Source of the DNA: an uncultured Bacteroides sp.
GTDB lineage: Bacteria > Bacteroidota > Bacteroidia > Bacteroidales > Bacteroidaceae
DNA length: 64,000 bases
Assembly: GCA_949296575.1 (NCBI GenBank)
Contig: CASFPE010000027.1
Coordinates: 19,054-83,053 of the forward strand
Direction: 5' to 3'
Made by a program: the position numbers and the translations under genes. Within the stretch, counting starts at the first letter, position 1. Every line of letters begins with the position of its first letter. Shown in pieces: positions 33,397 to 43,685 of the stretch. The notes beneath the pieces were generated by a model. It saw only the letters and a list, made by a program, of their open reading frames with translations. It was not told the origin of the DNA and made no database searches.

Positions 33397-35895
33397 ATGG
33401 AAGCAAAGGATAAAACGAAAGCCACCTTCCCCGTCACAGGCATGAGCTGCGCCGCCTGCGCGGCACGGGTGGGCAAAGCCCTCGGCAAGCAGCCGGGGGT
33501 GGAGGAAGCCAGCGTGAACTACGCCACGGCACAGGCCACCGTCACCTACGACCCGTGCCGGTGCAGCCCCGCCGCCTTGGAGGCCGCCGTGCGCGAGGCC
33601 GGGTACGGGCTGCTGGTGCAACAGGGCAAGGAAGCGGAGCAGGCCGCCGCCCGGCAGCGAGGGCGGAGCTACCGGCAACTGCGCCGCCAGACCATTGCCG
33701 CCATCGCCCTGGCCGCGCCCGTGGCCGTATTAGGCATGGCTTTCATGGACACGGCATGGGCGGGATACGTGTCGTGGGCCTTGGCCACCGCCGTGGTGTT
33801 CGGCTGCGGGCGGAGGTTCTACGCCAACGCCTTCCGCCAGCTGCGCCACGGCAGCTCCAACATGGACACCCTCGTGGCCGCCAGCACGGGCATCGCCTAC
33901 CTGTTCAGCACGGCCAACCTGCTTTTCCCGGAGTTCTGGCTGAAGAAAGGCATAGAGCCGCACGCCTATTTCGAGTCGGCCAGCGTCATCATCGCCTTCA
34001 TCCTCCTGGGAAGGCTCTTGGAAGAACGCGCCAAGCAGAAGACTTCCGACGCCATCCGCGCACTGGCCGGGCTGCAACCGTCCACCGTCACCCTCGCCGC
34101 CCCGCAGGGCGAACGCACCGTCCCCGTGGAGGAAGCGCGCCCCGGCGACCTCGTCGTCGTGCGGCCCGGCGAACGCATCGGCATGGACGGCACGGTGGAA
34201 GAAGGGCAGTCATACGTAGACGAAAGCATGCTCACCGGCGAGCCTGTCCCCGTGGCCAAGCAGCCGGGCGAGCCCGTCTATGCCGGCACCATCAACCAGC
34301 GGGGCAGCTTCCGCTTCCGCGCCACCAAGCCCAGCGCAGGCACCCTCTTGTCGCAAATCATCCGCATGGTGCAGGACGCGCAAGGGTCGAAAGCCCCCGT
34401 GCAGCAACTGGCGGACAAGGTGGCCGCCGTCTTCGTGCCGGCCATCATCGGCATCGCCGCGCTGTCGTTCGTCCTGTGGGTGGCGCTCGCCCCTGCGGAC
34501 GGGTTCACCCACGGCCTGCTCGCCATGGTCACCGTCCTCATCATCGCCTGCCCCTGCGCCCTTGGGCTGGCCACCCCCACCGCCCTCATCGTGGGCATCG
34601 GCAAAGGAGCGCGCGAAGGTATCCTTGTGAAAGACGCCGCCACCCTGGAGGTGGCGCGCAAGATAGACACCCTCCTGCTCGACAAGACCGGCACCCTCAC
34701 CGAAGGCCGCCCCGCCGTGGACGGCACGGCATGGGCCGCCCCTTCAGAGGAGATGCGCGACATCCTGCACAGCCTTGAGAAGCTGTCGGAACACCCCTTG
34801 GCGGAGGCCGTCGTGCAATCCCTGCCCCATGCCCGCACGCTCCCCGTGGAGCAGTTCGAAAGCATCCCCGGCAAGGGCGTGAAAGGGCGCGTCAACGGGC
34901 AAGGCTATTACGCCGGCAACGCCGCCCTGCTCCAACAGCACGGCATTGCCATCCCGAAGAAGCTGGAAGACGATGCCGGACGCTGGGCCGCAGAGGCCAA
35001 GACCGTCATCTGGTTCGCCAACGCACGGGAAGCACTGGCCGCCATCGCCGTCACCGACCGGATAAAGCCCACCTCCCGCCAGGCCGTCCGCCTCCTGGAG
35101 GGCATGGGCATCACCGTCCACATGATCACCGGCGACCATCCCCGCGCCGCCCAGGCCGCCGCCCGGCAGGCAGGCATCACCCATTTCCAGGCCGGGATGC
35201 TGCCGCAGGACAAGGCCGCCTTCGTCAAGCAACTGCAAGCCCAAGGCCACCGCGTGGGCATGGCAGGCGACGGCATCAACGACAGCGCCGCCCTCGCCCA
35301 GGCCGACCTCAGCATCGCCATGGGAAAAGGCAGCGACATCGCCATCCACGCCTCCATGGCGACCATCCTCTCGTCCGACCTCATGAAGATACCCGCCATG
35401 GTGCGCCTCTCGCAACTCACCGTCCGAACCATCCGCCAGAACCTGTTCTGGGCATTCATATACAACCTGGCAGGAGTGCCCATCGCCGCCGGGGCATTGT
35501 ACCCCCTGTGCGGCTTCCTCCTCAACCCGATGATAGGCGGGGCCGCCATGGCCTTCAGCAGCGTCAGCGTAGTGGCCAACAGCCTCCGCCTGCGCGGAAA
35601 ACGGCTGAACGCCCCGGCCACAGGCGTCCCGGCAACCACGCCGCCCGCGCCCGAAGAAGAAAACCAACCAACAGGCAACATCATGAAGAAAGAACTCAAC
35701 GTAGAAGGAATGATGTGCAACCACTGCCGCAAGCACGTGGAAGACGCACTCAACAGCATCGAAGGCATCCGTGCCACCGTCACATTGGAACCGCCCGTCG
35801 CCGTCGTGGAATACAGCGGGAAAGAACCCTCCTTGGACGAACTCCAGCAAGCAGTGTCCGGCAAGGCGGGCGACTACAAACTGTCCGCACGATGA
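33397..35895 (+). CDS. copA: Copper-translocating P1B-type ATPase with extra C-terminal metal-binding domain
   Basis: This 832-residue membrane pump exports Cu(I) with ATP. It starts at ATG 33397 ([11 protein letters not shown]), 18 bases after a promoter box. Order of parts: N-terminal HMA domain (GMSCAAC, Cys18 and Cys21), transmembrane helices, actuator loop with TGEP, the metal-site CPC motif (Cys385-Pro-Cys387), phosphorylation motif DKTGT at Asp429, [18 protein letters not shown] and [10 protein letters not shown]. After the last helices a Pro-rich linker leads to a second HMA domain ([15 protein letters not shown], from Met763; Cys774 and Cys777). That last piece looks like a whole CopZ chaperone with its own potential start. 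The stop overlaps the Fur-family gene in ATGA. Confidence 0.93.
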   Translation: MEAKDKTKATFPVTGMSCAACAARVGKALGKQPGVEEASVNYATAQATVTYDPCRCSPAALEAAVREAGYGLLVQQGKEAEQAAARQRGRSYRQLRRQTIAAIALAAPVAVLGMAFMDTAWAGYVSWALATAVVFGCGRRFYANAFRQLRHGSSNMDTLVAASTGIAYLFSTANLLFPEFWLKKGIEPHAYFESASVIIAFILLGRLLEERAKQKTSDAIRALAGLQPSTVTLAAPQGERTVPVEEARPGDLVVVRPGERIGMDGTVEEGQSYVDESMLTGEPVPVAKQPGEPVYAGTINQRGSFRFRATKPSAGTLLSQIIRMVQDAQGSKAPVQQLADKVAAVFVPAIIGIAALSFVLWVALAPADGFTHGLLAMVTVLIIACPCALGLATPTALIVGIGKGAREGILVKDAATLEVARKIDTLLLDKTGTLTEGRPAVDGTAWAAPSEEMRDILHSLEKLSEHPLAEAVVQSLPHARTLPVEQFESIPGKGVKGRVNGQGYYAGNAALLQQHGIAIPKKLEDDAGRWAAEAKTVIWFANAREALAAIAVTDRIKPTSRQAVRLLEGMGITVHMITGDHPRAAQAAARQAGITHFQAGMLPQDKAAFVKQLQAQGHRVGMAGDGINDSAALAQADLSIAMGKGSDIAIHASMATILSSDLMKIPAMVRLSQLTVRTIRQNLFWAFIYNLAGVPIAAGALYPLCGFLLNPMIGGAAMAFSSVSVVANSLRLRGKRLNAPATGVPATTPPAPEEENQPTGNIMKKELNVEGMMCNHCRKHVEDALNSIEGIRATVTLEPPVAVVEYSGKEPSLDELQQAVSGKAGDYKLSAR

Positions 35896-36329
35896 ACGGG
35901 GCAGATTCTGGCAGCATCAGCGGCATGATGGGGCAACGGGGCATCAAGCCCACCCCCAACCGCATCCTCGTGCTACGGGCCATGCTGGCGGCAGCCCGCC
36001 CCGTATCGCTCCCCGAACTGGAGGCGATACTGGAAACGATGGACAAGTCCAGCATCTTCCGGGTGCTGGGTATCTTCGTCCGCCACCACCTCGTCCACGC
36101 CATAGAGGACGGCAGCGGCATGTCGAAGTACGAAGTATGCCACGGGGAGCGGGAATGCACCCTCGACGACATGCACACGCACTTCTATTGCGAGTCCTGC
36201 CACCGCATTTTCTGCTTCCCAAGCATCCATGTCCCGGCCATCACCCTGCCCGAAGGCTTCGTCATGACCTCCGTCAACTACATGGTGAAGGGCATCTGCG
36301 CCCATTGCGCCAGCAAGCCCCGCAAGTAG
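35892..36329 (+). CDS. Fur-family transcriptional repressor
   Basis: This 145-residue regulator has a winged-helix N-terminal half ([32 protein letters not shown]). The C-terminal half has the structural zinc site CESC (100-103) and CAHC (136-139), plus the histidine-rich DDMHTHFYC expected for a metal-sensing site. Its ATG overlaps the copA stop (ATGA), so it is co-translated with the copper pump and probably reports on metal status. Which metal it senses (Cu, Zn or Fe) and whether it represses copA are not decided by sequence. Confidence 0.88.
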   Translation: MNGADSGSISGMMGQRGIKPTPNRILVLRAMLAAARPVSLPELEAILETMDKSSIFRVLGIFVRHHLVHAIEDGSGMSKYEVCHGERECTLDDMHTHFYCESCHRIFCFPSIHVPAITLPEGFVMTSVNYMVKGICAHCASKPRK

Positions 36330-36383
36330 CATAATTGCCGCCCTGTTTTCCCTTTTCCATACACAAGGATGCATTATTTCTGC

Positions 36384-36391
36384 TATATTTG
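36384..36391 (+). promoter_or_regulatory. Bacteroidota -7 box for the GH2/SGNH operon
   Basis: TATATTTG followed by C lies 35 bases upstream of ATG 36427. The -33 element is not recognisable. Confidence 0.5.
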
Positions 36392-36426
36392 CAGGCAGTT
36401 TACAACCTTTAATAACCAAAAACCTC

Positions 36427-38850
36427 ATGACGCACAGCAAAGCATTATTTACAACATGGATGCTGCTCGCAATCATCACATGCATCCCGCTGCAAGCCCA
36501 AGTATCTTTCGGCACACCCCAAAAGTTCAACGAGCAATGGCTTTTCAGCCTCACAGACGATTCCTTAAGCCGCCGCAACGACTACGACGACAGCCACTGG
36601 CGCAAGCTCGACTTGCCACACGACTGGTCCATCGAAGGGCAACTGTCGCCTTCATTGGCAAGTTGCACAGGCTACCTCCCCGGGGGCATAGGATGGTACC
36701 GGAAACACTTCACAATAACCGACTCCATGCCCCGCCATTACATTTATTTCGAAGGAGCATACAACCGAAGCGAAGTCTACCTGAACGGCCACCTGTTAGG
36801 GAAACGGCCGAATGGCTACATATCTTTCATGTACGACATGACCCCATACCTGAAAGAAGGCGACAACGTCCTGGCCGTGCGCATCGACCATAGCCGACAT
36901 GCCGACTCACGCTGGTACACAGGGTCAGGCATTTACCGTGACGTATGGATGATATCTGCCCCCAACATCCATTTTGCCCAATGGGGAATAGGATGGCAGG
37001 CAACATCCATTACAGACAAACGAGCCACGGTAACGGTCAGCATGGAAGTAGAGAAACACATCGCCGCCACAGGGGAATTAGAGGCATCCGCTACACTGTA
37101 TGACGCTTCAGGCAAACAGATAGCCCAAAGCCAATCATGCGCTTTTAGCAAAGAAAAAGGGACAGCTAAGGGAACAGTAACATTAAATGTATCAAAACCA
37201 CACCGCTGGAACTTGGATGCCCCTTACCTCTACACATTGAGAACCGAACTCAAGCTTGGCGGGAAATGCATCGACCGTTGCGAAACAAGCGTAGGACTTC
37301 GTACACTCCAATTCGACCCCGACAACGGTTTCGCCCTCAATGGGAACCGAATGAAAGTAAAAGGCGTATGCCTCCATCACGATGCAGGCGTACTGGGGGC
37401 AGTCGTTCCGCCTGAAGTATGGGAACGCCGCCTGAAGAACCTGAAGAAGATAGGAGCAAACGCAATTCGGATGAGCCATAACCCACAAGCGCCTATCGTG
37501 TATGACTTGTGCGACCGCCTTGGCTTCCTGGTCATTGACGAAGCTTCCGACGAATGGGAGTTTCCCAAGCGCAAATGGATAAAAGGCTGGAACGTCGGTG
37601 AGCCTGGTTACGATGGTTCCTTCGACTTCTTCAACGAATGGATAGAGCAAGACGTTACAGACATGGTACGCCGGGACCGCAACCATCCCTCTATATTCTT
37701 ATGGAGCATCGGCAATGAAGTGGACTATCCGAACGATCCCTATTCACACCCCATCCTGAATGGCACCACCATCAACCAGCCCATGTTCGGAGGATACAAG
37801 CCAGATGCACCGGACGCAATGCGCATCGGCGCCATTGCCCAACGCTTGGCAGCCTGCGTCCGTGCAGTCGATACCTCCCGTCCTGTCACAGGAGCATTGG
37901 CAGGCGTTGTCATGTCCAACCAAACAACCTACCCCGAAGCAGTAGACATAGTCGGATACAATTATACGGAAAACCGTTACGATGAAGATCATGCCACCTA
38001 TCCTGACCGCATCATCTATGGCAGTGAGACAAAACCAGGAATCGAAGCATGGCATGCCGTACGCGAAAGAGATTTCATATTCGGGCAATTCGTCTGGACC
38101 GGCACTGATTACTTAGGCGAATCAGGGCAATGGCCTTCACGCGGATTATACACCGGGCTACTTGACCTCGGCAGCTTTCCCAAACCCCGTGGCTATTTTC
38201 AAGCATCGCTGTGGAGCGAAATGCCCATGGCTTATATCGGCACCTACCCCATCAATCCTGGAGACAAATGGCTGTCAACAGACGCTTGGGATTCATGGAA
38301 TTACGAACTTGGGCAATTAATCCGCGTAGTATGCTACACCAATGCCCCCCAAGCCCGTCTCCTGCTCAATGGAGAAGTGGCAGGAGAAATGAAACCCTAT
38401 GATGACAATACAGGTATCATCTATTGGGACATACCCTATGCACCTGGAGAATTGCGTGTTGAAGGATGCGGCATAAACGGAGAAACACTATCTTCGTATG
38501 CCATTAAAACATCAGGACGCCCTTATGCTTTGCGTGCTTATGCAGATGCCACGACATTGCCCACCAACAAAGCCGTAGCCCACATCGTCATAGAAGTGGT
38601 GGATGAGAACGGAGTTATCGTGAAACTTGGAGACAATGACATTGCTTGCCACATAGAAGGCCCCGCCCGCCTGTTAGGATTAGAAGGGTCAAATAATAGT
38701 GACATGGACAACTACAGGGACAACCATCATCGAGCCTACCATGGGCGATTATTGGCCTACATACAAACAACAGGCAAAGAGGATGATATCCGCATCTCAT
38801 TCACATCACCCCTGTTAAAAGGCACTCAAGTAACTTTAAAAGCTAAATAA
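36427..38850 (+). CDS. Beta-galactosidase-type glycoside hydrolase family 2
   Basis: This 807-residue secreted or periplasmic enzyme has a signal peptide ending near PLQAQ. The N-terminal sugar-binding jelly roll (LDLPHDWSIEG, GWYRKHF, GSGIYRDVW), an Ig-like domain and the TIM barrel follow in GH2 order. The acid/base is Glu431 in SIGNEVDYP and the nucleophile is Glu534 in IYGSETKPG. C-terminal beta domains complete the protein. GH2 enzymes of this layout release galactose or related sugars from glycans; exact specificity is not determined. The SGNH hydrolase gene follows after 3 bases, so the pair probably deacylates and then cleaves a substituted glycan. Gene codon use is more AT-rich than the adjacent hydrogenase genes. 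Confidence 0.88.
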   Translation: MTHSKALFTTWMLLAIITCIPLQAQVSFGTPQKFNEQWLFSLTDDSLSRRNDYDDSHWRKLDLPHDWSIEGQLSPSLASCTGYLPGGIGWYRKHFTITDSMPRHYIYFEGAYNRSEVYLNGHLLGKRPNGYISFMYDMTPYLKEGDNVLAVRIDHSRHADSRWYTGSGIYRDVWMISAPNIHFAQWGIGWQATSITDKRATVTVSMEVEKHIAATGELEASATLYDASGKQIAQSQSCAFSKEKGTAKGTVTLNVSKPHRWNLDAPYLYTLRTELKLGGKCIDRCETSVGLRTLQFDPDNGFALNGNRMKVKGVCLHHDAGVLGAVVPPEVWERRLKNLKKIGANAIRMSHNPQAPIVYDLCDRLGFLVIDEASDEWEFPKRKWIKGWNVGEPGYDGSFDFFNEWIEQDVTDMVRRDRNHPSIFLWSIGNEVDYPNDPYSHPILNGTTINQPMFGGYKPDAPDAMRIGAIAQRLAACVRAVDTSRPVTGALAGVVMSNQTTYPEAVDIVGYNYTENRYDEDHATYPDRIIYGSETKPGIEAWHAVRERDFIFGQFVWTGTDYLGESGQWPSRGLYTGLLDLGSFPKPRGYFQASLWSEMPMAYIGTYPINPGDKWLSTDAWDSWNYELGQLIRVVCYTNAPQARLLLNGEVAGEMKPYDDNTGIIYWDIPYAPGELRVEGCGINGETLSSYAIKTSGRPYALRAYADATTLPTNKAVAHIVIEVVDENGVIVKLGDNDIACHIEGPARLLGLEGSNNSDMDNYRDNHHRAYHGRLLAYIQTTGKEDDIRISFTSPLLKGTQVTLKAK

Positions 38851-38853
38851 ACC

Positions 38854-39696
38854 ATGAACAGAAAACTATCAGCATGTTTCTTGGCAGCGTTGTTGCTGTC
38901 GGCAGAAGCACATCCTTTCCCGGCCATAAGCACGGGAACAACAGAACAAACGGTGGCCGTCACCAGCCATCCATGGAAAGGGAAACGGGTGGCCTTCTTG
39001 GGCGACTCCATCACAGACAAGAAGCATGTGGGCACCACCAAGTGTTACTGGGAATACTTGGCAGAGATGTTAGGTCTGGAACCCTTGGTCTACGGCATCA
39101 ACGGCAATCAATGGGACGGTATCCTGAAGCAAGCCCAACGGCTGCTGGAGGAGCAGGGCAACAACGTGGATGCCATCATCATCTTCGCAGGAACCAACGA
39201 CTACAATGGAGGCGTTCCCATCGGCGAGTGGTTCACGGAGACAGAGATGGAAACCGTCGTGGGAGGTCCCCGAACCACCGTACGCAAGCACCGCACCCCG
39301 GTAATGGCCGAAACCACTTTCAAAGGCCGCATCAACATCGCCATGGATTACATCAAAACCCACTTTCCCACCCAGCAAATCATCCTGATGACACCGTTAC
39401 ACAGGGCATACGCACGCTTCAGCGACCAAAACATCCAGCCCGACGAGAACTTCGCCAATAAATTAGGGCTATATATCGATGAATACGTCCGTACCATCAA
39501 AGAGGCAGGCAACATATGGGCAGCACCGGTAATCGACCTCAACAGCATCAGCGGGCTGTTCCCCATGAACGATGCCCACGCCCCTTACTTCCACAAGACG
39601 GATACCGACCGCCTCCACCCTAATGCCGAAGGACACCGCCGCATGGCAAAAGCCATCTGCTACCAGCTGCTGGCCTACCCCGCATCGTTCGATTAA
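38854..39696 (+). CDS. SGNH/GDSL-family hydrolase
   Basis: This 280-residue secreted protein has a signal peptide at the N-terminus (AALLLSAEAHP). SGNH blocks are visible: FLGDSITD (block I, catalytic Ser), an IIIFAGTNDYNGG (block III, Asn), and DTDRLHPNAEGH (block V, catalytic Asp and His). These enzymes remove acetyl or other acyl groups from carbohydrates or cleave lipid esters. Being directly coupled to a GH2 glycosidase, it is likely a carbohydrate esterase. The length fits single-domain family members. Confidence 0.88.
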   Translation: MNRKLSACFLAALLLSAEAHPFPAISTGTTEQTVAVTSHPWKGKRVAFLGDSITDKKHVGTTKCYWEYLAEMLGLEPLVYGINGNQWDGILKQAQRLLEEQGNNVDAIIIFAGTNDYNGGVPIGEWFTETEMETVVGGPRTTVRKHRTPVMAETTFKGRINIAMDYIKTHFPTQQIILMTPLHRAYARFSDQNIQPDENFANKLGLYIDEYVRTIKEAGNIWAAPVIDLNSISGLFPMNDAHAPYFHKTDTDRLHPNAEGHRRMAKAICYQLLAYPASFD

Positions 39697-39739
39697 GCAC
39701 AAAAGGCCGGCAAAGAGAAGCGATATCGAGGAATAGCAC

Positions 39740-39747
39740 TATCTTTG
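39740..39747 (+). promoter_or_regulatory. Bacteroidota -7 box for the hydrogenase/maturase operon
   Basis: TATCTTTG followed by CG lies 28 bases upstream of ATG 39776. No -33 TTTG is seen. Confidence 0.55.
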
Positions 39748-39775
39748 CGGCCTTAATCACCTAAACACCTATTGT

Positions 39776-41245
39776 ATGGCATTTGCAAACAACATCATGA
39801 TCGTACGCCACCGGCTACTGACCGAACTCGTAAAACTCTGGTGCAAGGGCGAACTGGCAGAAAAGATAGACCGCCTGCCCATAGAGCTAAGCCCCCGCAG
39901 GTCCAAGCATGCAGGACGCTGCTGCGTACATAAAGAACGCGCTGTATGGAAATACAAGTCACTGCCGCTGCTGGGATGGGACATGGACGACGAAGACGAC
40001 GAACTGACCCCATTGTCAGACTATGCCAAGCGCATGCAAGAACGTGCGGCCACCGGCCACCCGAAAAGCAACATCCTGTGCGTGATAGACGAGGCATGCT
40101 CTGCATGCGTGCAAGTGAACTACGAAGTAACGAACCTGTGCCGGGGATGCACAGCAAGAAGCTGCCAAAGCAACTGCCCGAAGAAAGCTGTCCATGCGCA
40201 CGAAAACGGGCAAGCATACATCGACCACGATGCCTGCGTCAGTTGCGGTATCTGCTACAACAGCTGCCCCTACCATGCCATCGTTTACATCCCCGTTCCG
40301 TGCGAGGAAGCATGCCCCGTGAAAGCCATCAGCAAGGACGAGAAAGGAATAGAACACATTGACGAGACGAAGTGCATCTATTGCGGCAAATGCCTGAACG
40401 CATGTCCCTTTGGCGCCATATTCGAAGTATCCCAGGTATTCGACATCCTGTACAACCTACGCGAAGGGAAGAAGATGGCAGCCATCGTGGCGCCCTCCAT
40501 CCTCGGGCAGTTCGACGCGCCGGCAGAGAAGGTGTACGGCGCACTGCGTGAACTTGGCTTTGCCGACGTGATAGAAGTGGCCCAAGGTGCCATGGAGACC
40601 GTGGCGCATGAAGCCAAGGAACTGACCGAAAAGCTGGACGGAGGCCAAAACTTCATGACCACCTCCTGCTGCCCCTCATACATTGAATTAGTTCGCAAAA
40701 GCATGCCCCACATGGCCGCCTTCGTGTCGGCCACCGGCTCGCCCATGTACTACGCCGCCCGCATCGCCAAGCAGAAACACCCCGATGCCAAAGTGGTGTT
40801 CATCGGCCCGTGCGTGGCAAAGCGCAAGGAAGCGCAACGCGACGAGGCCGTGGACTACGTGATGACATTCGAGGAAGTCGCGTCCGTGTTCGACGGCATG
40901 GGCATCCGCATAGAAGAAGCGCAACCCTTCCCCATCGACTTCACCTCCGTGCGCGAAGCCCACGGTTTCGCACAAGCCGGAGGCGTGGCCCGCGCCGTGG
41001 CCAGCTACCTGAAAGCGGAAGGCAAGATATCAGCTGTGCAAGTGTCCGACCTCAACAAGAAGAACATCAACTTGCTGCGGGCATGGGCAAGGACAGGAAA
41101 AGCCCCCGCCCAATTCGTGGAAGTCATGGCATGCGAAGGCGGGTGCATCACCGGGCCGTGCGCACACAACGAACTGGCGGCAGGCAAACGCCTGTTCGCA
41201 CGCGAACTGGAGAAACAGGAACGGACATATGATTCACCTGATTGA
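39776..41245 (+). CDS. Monomeric [FeFe] hydrogenase of group B type
   Basis: This 489-residue protein differs from the trimeric HydA nearby: it has no NuoG-like N-terminal [2Fe-2S] domain. The N-terminal 200 residues carry cysteine-rich ferredoxin sites (CSACVQVNYEVTNLCRGC, CVSCGICYNSCP, CIYCGKCLNACP). The H-cluster domain has L1 TSCCPSY (Cys298, Cys299), L2 IGPCVAKRKE (Cys346) and L3 EVMACEGGCITGP (Glu449, Cys453, Cys457). TSCCPSY in L1 and the PC-xxK L2 are typical of group B (clostridial/Bacteroides) enzymes, whose physiological partner is unclear, probably ferredoxin. Its stop overlaps hydE by 17 bases, so it is the first gene of the maturase operon. Confidence 0.9.
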   Translation: MAFANNIMIVRHRLLTELVKLWCKGELAEKIDRLPIELSPRRSKHAGRCCVHKERAVWKYKSLPLLGWDMDDEDDELTPLSDYAKRMQERAATGHPKSNILCVIDEACSACVQVNYEVTNLCRGCTARSCQSNCPKKAVHAHENGQAYIDHDACVSCGICYNSCPYHAIVYIPVPCEEACPVKAISKDEKGIEHIDETKCIYCGKCLNACPFGAIFEVSQVFDILYNLREGKKMAAIVAPSILGQFDAPAEKVYGALRELGFADVIEVAQGAMETVAHEAKELTEKLDGGQNFMTTSCCPSYIELVRKSMPHMAAFVSATGSPMYYAARIAKQKHPDAKVVFIGPCVAKRKEAQRDEAVDYVMTFEEVASVFDGMGIRIEEAQPFPIDFTSVREAHGFAQAGGVARAVASYLKAEGKISAVQVSDLNKKNINLLRAWARTGKAPAQFVEVMACEGGCITGPCAHNELAAGKRLFARELEKQERTYDSPD

Positions 41246-42269
41246 CAAGCTCTGCGAGGAACGCCGCCTGCCGCCCGACGGATACAGGCGGCTATTGGAC
41301 TGCCGCGACGGACACACCTTGGGATACCTGCAACAGCGGGCGCAAGAGACCGCCGTGCGCCACTTCGGCCACGAGATATACATACGGGGGCTGATCGAGA
41401 CAGGCAACCGATGCCGCAACAACTGCTACTACTGCGGCATACGGGCGGGCAACACCGCCCTCACGCGCTACACGCTCTCCCCCGATGAAGTGCTGGCCTG
41501 CTGCCGCCGAGGGCATGCCTTGGGCTTCCGCACCTTCGTGCTGCAAAGCGGCGAACAGCCCCCCTCGGCCGACCGCCCGCTGGCCGCCTTGGTAGAAGCC
41601 ATCCACCGCGAGTTCCCCGACTGCGCCATCACCCTCTCCGTAGGCGAAAGGAGCCGGGAGGCTTACGCCATGTTCCGCCGGGCAGGAGCCACGCGCTACC
41701 TGCTCCGCCATGAGACAAGGAACGAGGCGCACTACGCCTCCCTCCACCCGCCGGGGATGTCGCTCCGCCACCGGTTGGAATGCCTGCGGACGCTCAAGGA
41801 ACTCGGCTACCAGACCGGCACGGGGATGATGGCGGGCAGCCCCGGGCAGACCACGGCCCACCTCGTGGAGGACTTGCTCTTCATCGAAGCCTTCCAGCCG
41901 GAGATGGTGGGCATAGGCCCGTTCATCCCCCACCACGGCACACCCTTTGCCCGCCACCCCGCCGGAAGCCTGGACACCACCCTGCGCCTGCTGTCCATCA
42001 TCCGCCTGATGCTGCCCGGCGTGCTGCTGCCCGCTACCACCGCACTGGCCACCCTCTGCCCGGACGGGCGCGAGCGGGGCATACTGGCCGGCGCCAACGT
42101 GGTGATGCCCAACCTGTCGCCGCCCGCCCGGCGGGGGCTCTACGACCTCTACGACCACAAAGCCTGCACCGGCGCGGAGAGCGCCGGCGGGCTGCGCGAA
42201 CTGGAACAACAACTGAACCGCATCGGTTACACCATATCTAAAGAGAAAGGAGACTATCGACATGTATAA
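41229..42269 (+). CDS. hydE: [FeFe] hydrogenase maturase HydE, radical SAM enzyme
   Basis: This 346-residue radical SAM protein helps to build the 2Fe subcluster of the H-cluster. The cluster motif is NRCRNNCYYCGIR near residue 60 (C-x3-C-x2-C). Other family features are GFRTFVLQSGEQ and the LRHETRNEAHYASLHP substrate-side region. Length is as usual (about 350). It overlaps the upstream hydrogenase by 17 bases and hydG by 8 bases, so the operon is tightly coupled. Confidence 0.93.
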   Translation: MIHLIDKLCEERRLPPDGYRRLLDCRDGHTLGYLQQRAQETAVRHFGHEIYIRGLIETGNRCRNNCYYCGIRAGNTALTRYTLSPDEVLACCRRGHALGFRTFVLQSGEQPPSADRPLAALVEAIHREFPDCAITLSVGERSREAYAMFRRAGATRYLLRHETRNEAHYASLHPPGMSLRHRLECLRTLKELGYQTGTGMMAGSPGQTTAHLVEDLLFIEAFQPEMVGIGPFIPHHGTPFARHPAGSLDTTLRLLSIIRLMLPGVLLPATTALATLCPDGRERGILAGANVVMPNLSPPARRGLYDLYDHKACTGAESAGGLRELEQQLNRIGYTISKEKGDYRHV

Positions 42270-43674
42270 ACCCGAATCCGGAAAGGCAGAGGAGTTCATC
42301 TGCCACCAAGAGATACTCGACACGCTGGCCTACGCCGACGAGAACCACGCCAACCGCCCGCTCATCGACGGCATCCTGCGCAAGGCCGCCCTCGGCAAGG
42401 GCATCGGCCACCGCGAGGCATCCGTGCTGCTGGCCTGCACGGACCCCGAAGTGTGGGAACACATCTATGCGCTGGCCCGCCGCATCAAGGAGACGCTCTA
42501 CGGCAACCGCATCGTCATGTTCGCCCCGCTGTACCTCTCCAACTACTGCGTCAACAGCTGCACCTATTGCCCCTACCATGCCCAGAACAAGGGCATCCCC
42601 CGCCGCAAGCTCACCCAGGAGGAGATACGCCGCGAAGTGACGGCCTTGCAGGACATGGGCCACAAGCGGCTGGCCATCGAGGCGGGCGAGGACCCGAAGA
42701 ACAACCCCATCGGCTACATCCTGGAGTCCATCCGCACCATCTACGCTACGCGCCACCGCAACGGGGCCATACGCCGGGTGAACGTGAACATCGCCGCCAC
42801 CACCGTGGACGACTACCGGCAGCTGAAGGAGGCGGGCATCGGCACCTACATCCTCTTCCAAGAGACCTACCACCGCGAGAACTACCTTAGGCTGCACCCA
42901 CGCGGCCCCAAGGGCGACTACGCCTGGCACACCGAAGCCATGGACCGCGCCATGCAGGGGGGCATCGACGACGTGGGCCTCGGCGTGCTGTTCGGCCTGA
43001 GCGACTGCCGCTACGACCTGGCCGGGCTGCTCATGCACGCCGAACACCTGGAGGCCGCCTTCGGCGTGGGGCCGCACACCATCAGCGTGCCGCGCATCTG
43101 CCCGGCCGACGACATCGACACCGCCCTGTTCCCCAACGCCGTCCCCGACGAGCTGTTCTGCCGCATCGTGGCCCTGCTCCGCGTGGCCGTCCCCTACACG
43201 GGCATGATTGTCTCCACCCGCGAGGGGGAAGCCACCCGCCGCCGCGCCCTCGAACTGGGCGTGTCGCAAATCAGCGGGGGGTCGCGCACCACGGTAGGCG
43301 GCTATGCCCAAGGGGGCGACGAGGCGTCCGCACAGTTCGACATCAGCGACCGCCGCACCCTCGACGAGGTGGTGGCCTGGCTGCTCGGCCTCGGCTGCAT
43401 CCCCAGCTTCTGCACGGCCTGCTACCGCGAGGGGCGCACCGGCGACCGCTTCATGGCCTTGGCCAAGACGGGCAAAATCGCCGCATGCTGCACCCCCAAC
43501 GCCCTGCTCACCCTCAAGGAATACGCTATGGACTACGCCTCGCCCGCCACGCGGGAGAAGGCGCTGCAACTCATCGAACGCGAGCTGGAGGCCCTGCCCT
43601 CCATGGCCGTGCGCGAGACGGCGCGCCGCCGCCTGGAAGCCATCGGCCTCGGGGCAAGGGACTTCCGCTTCTAA
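42262..43674 (+). CDS. hydG: [FeFe] hydrogenase maturase HydG, tyrosine lyase
   Basis: This 470-residue radical SAM enzyme cleaves tyrosine to give the CO and CN- ligands of the H-cluster. The N-terminal cluster motif is LSNYCVNSCTYCPYH near residue 95. The C-terminal auxiliary [Fe-S] cluster site is CTACYREGRTGDRFM followed by AACCTPN near residue 392. Both sites needed for synthon formation are intact. A strong Shine-Dalgarno-like AAAGGAGA precedes ATG 42262, within the end of hydE. Length matches the family. Confidence 0.94.
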   Translation: MYKPESGKAEEFICHQEILDTLAYADENHANRPLIDGILRKAALGKGIGHREASVLLACTDPEVWEHIYALARRIKETLYGNRIVMFAPLYLSNYCVNSCTYCPYHAQNKGIPRRKLTQEEIRREVTALQDMGHKRLAIEAGEDPKNNPIGYILESIRTIYATRHRNGAIRRVNVNIAATTVDDYRQLKEAGIGTYILFQETYHRENYLRLHPRGPKGDYAWHTEAMDRAMQGGIDDVGLGVLFGLSDCRYDLAGLLMHAEHLEAAFGVGPHTISVPRICPADDIDTALFPNAVPDELFCRIVALLRVAVPYTGMIVSTREGEATRRRALELGVSQISGGSRTTVGGYAQGGDEASAQFDISDRRTLDEVVAWLLGLGCIPSFCTACYREGRTGDRFMALAKTGKIAACCTPNALLTLKEYAMDYASPATREKALQLIERELEALPSMAVRETARRRLEAIGLGARDFRF

Positions 43675-43685
43675 ACCCCCACGCC

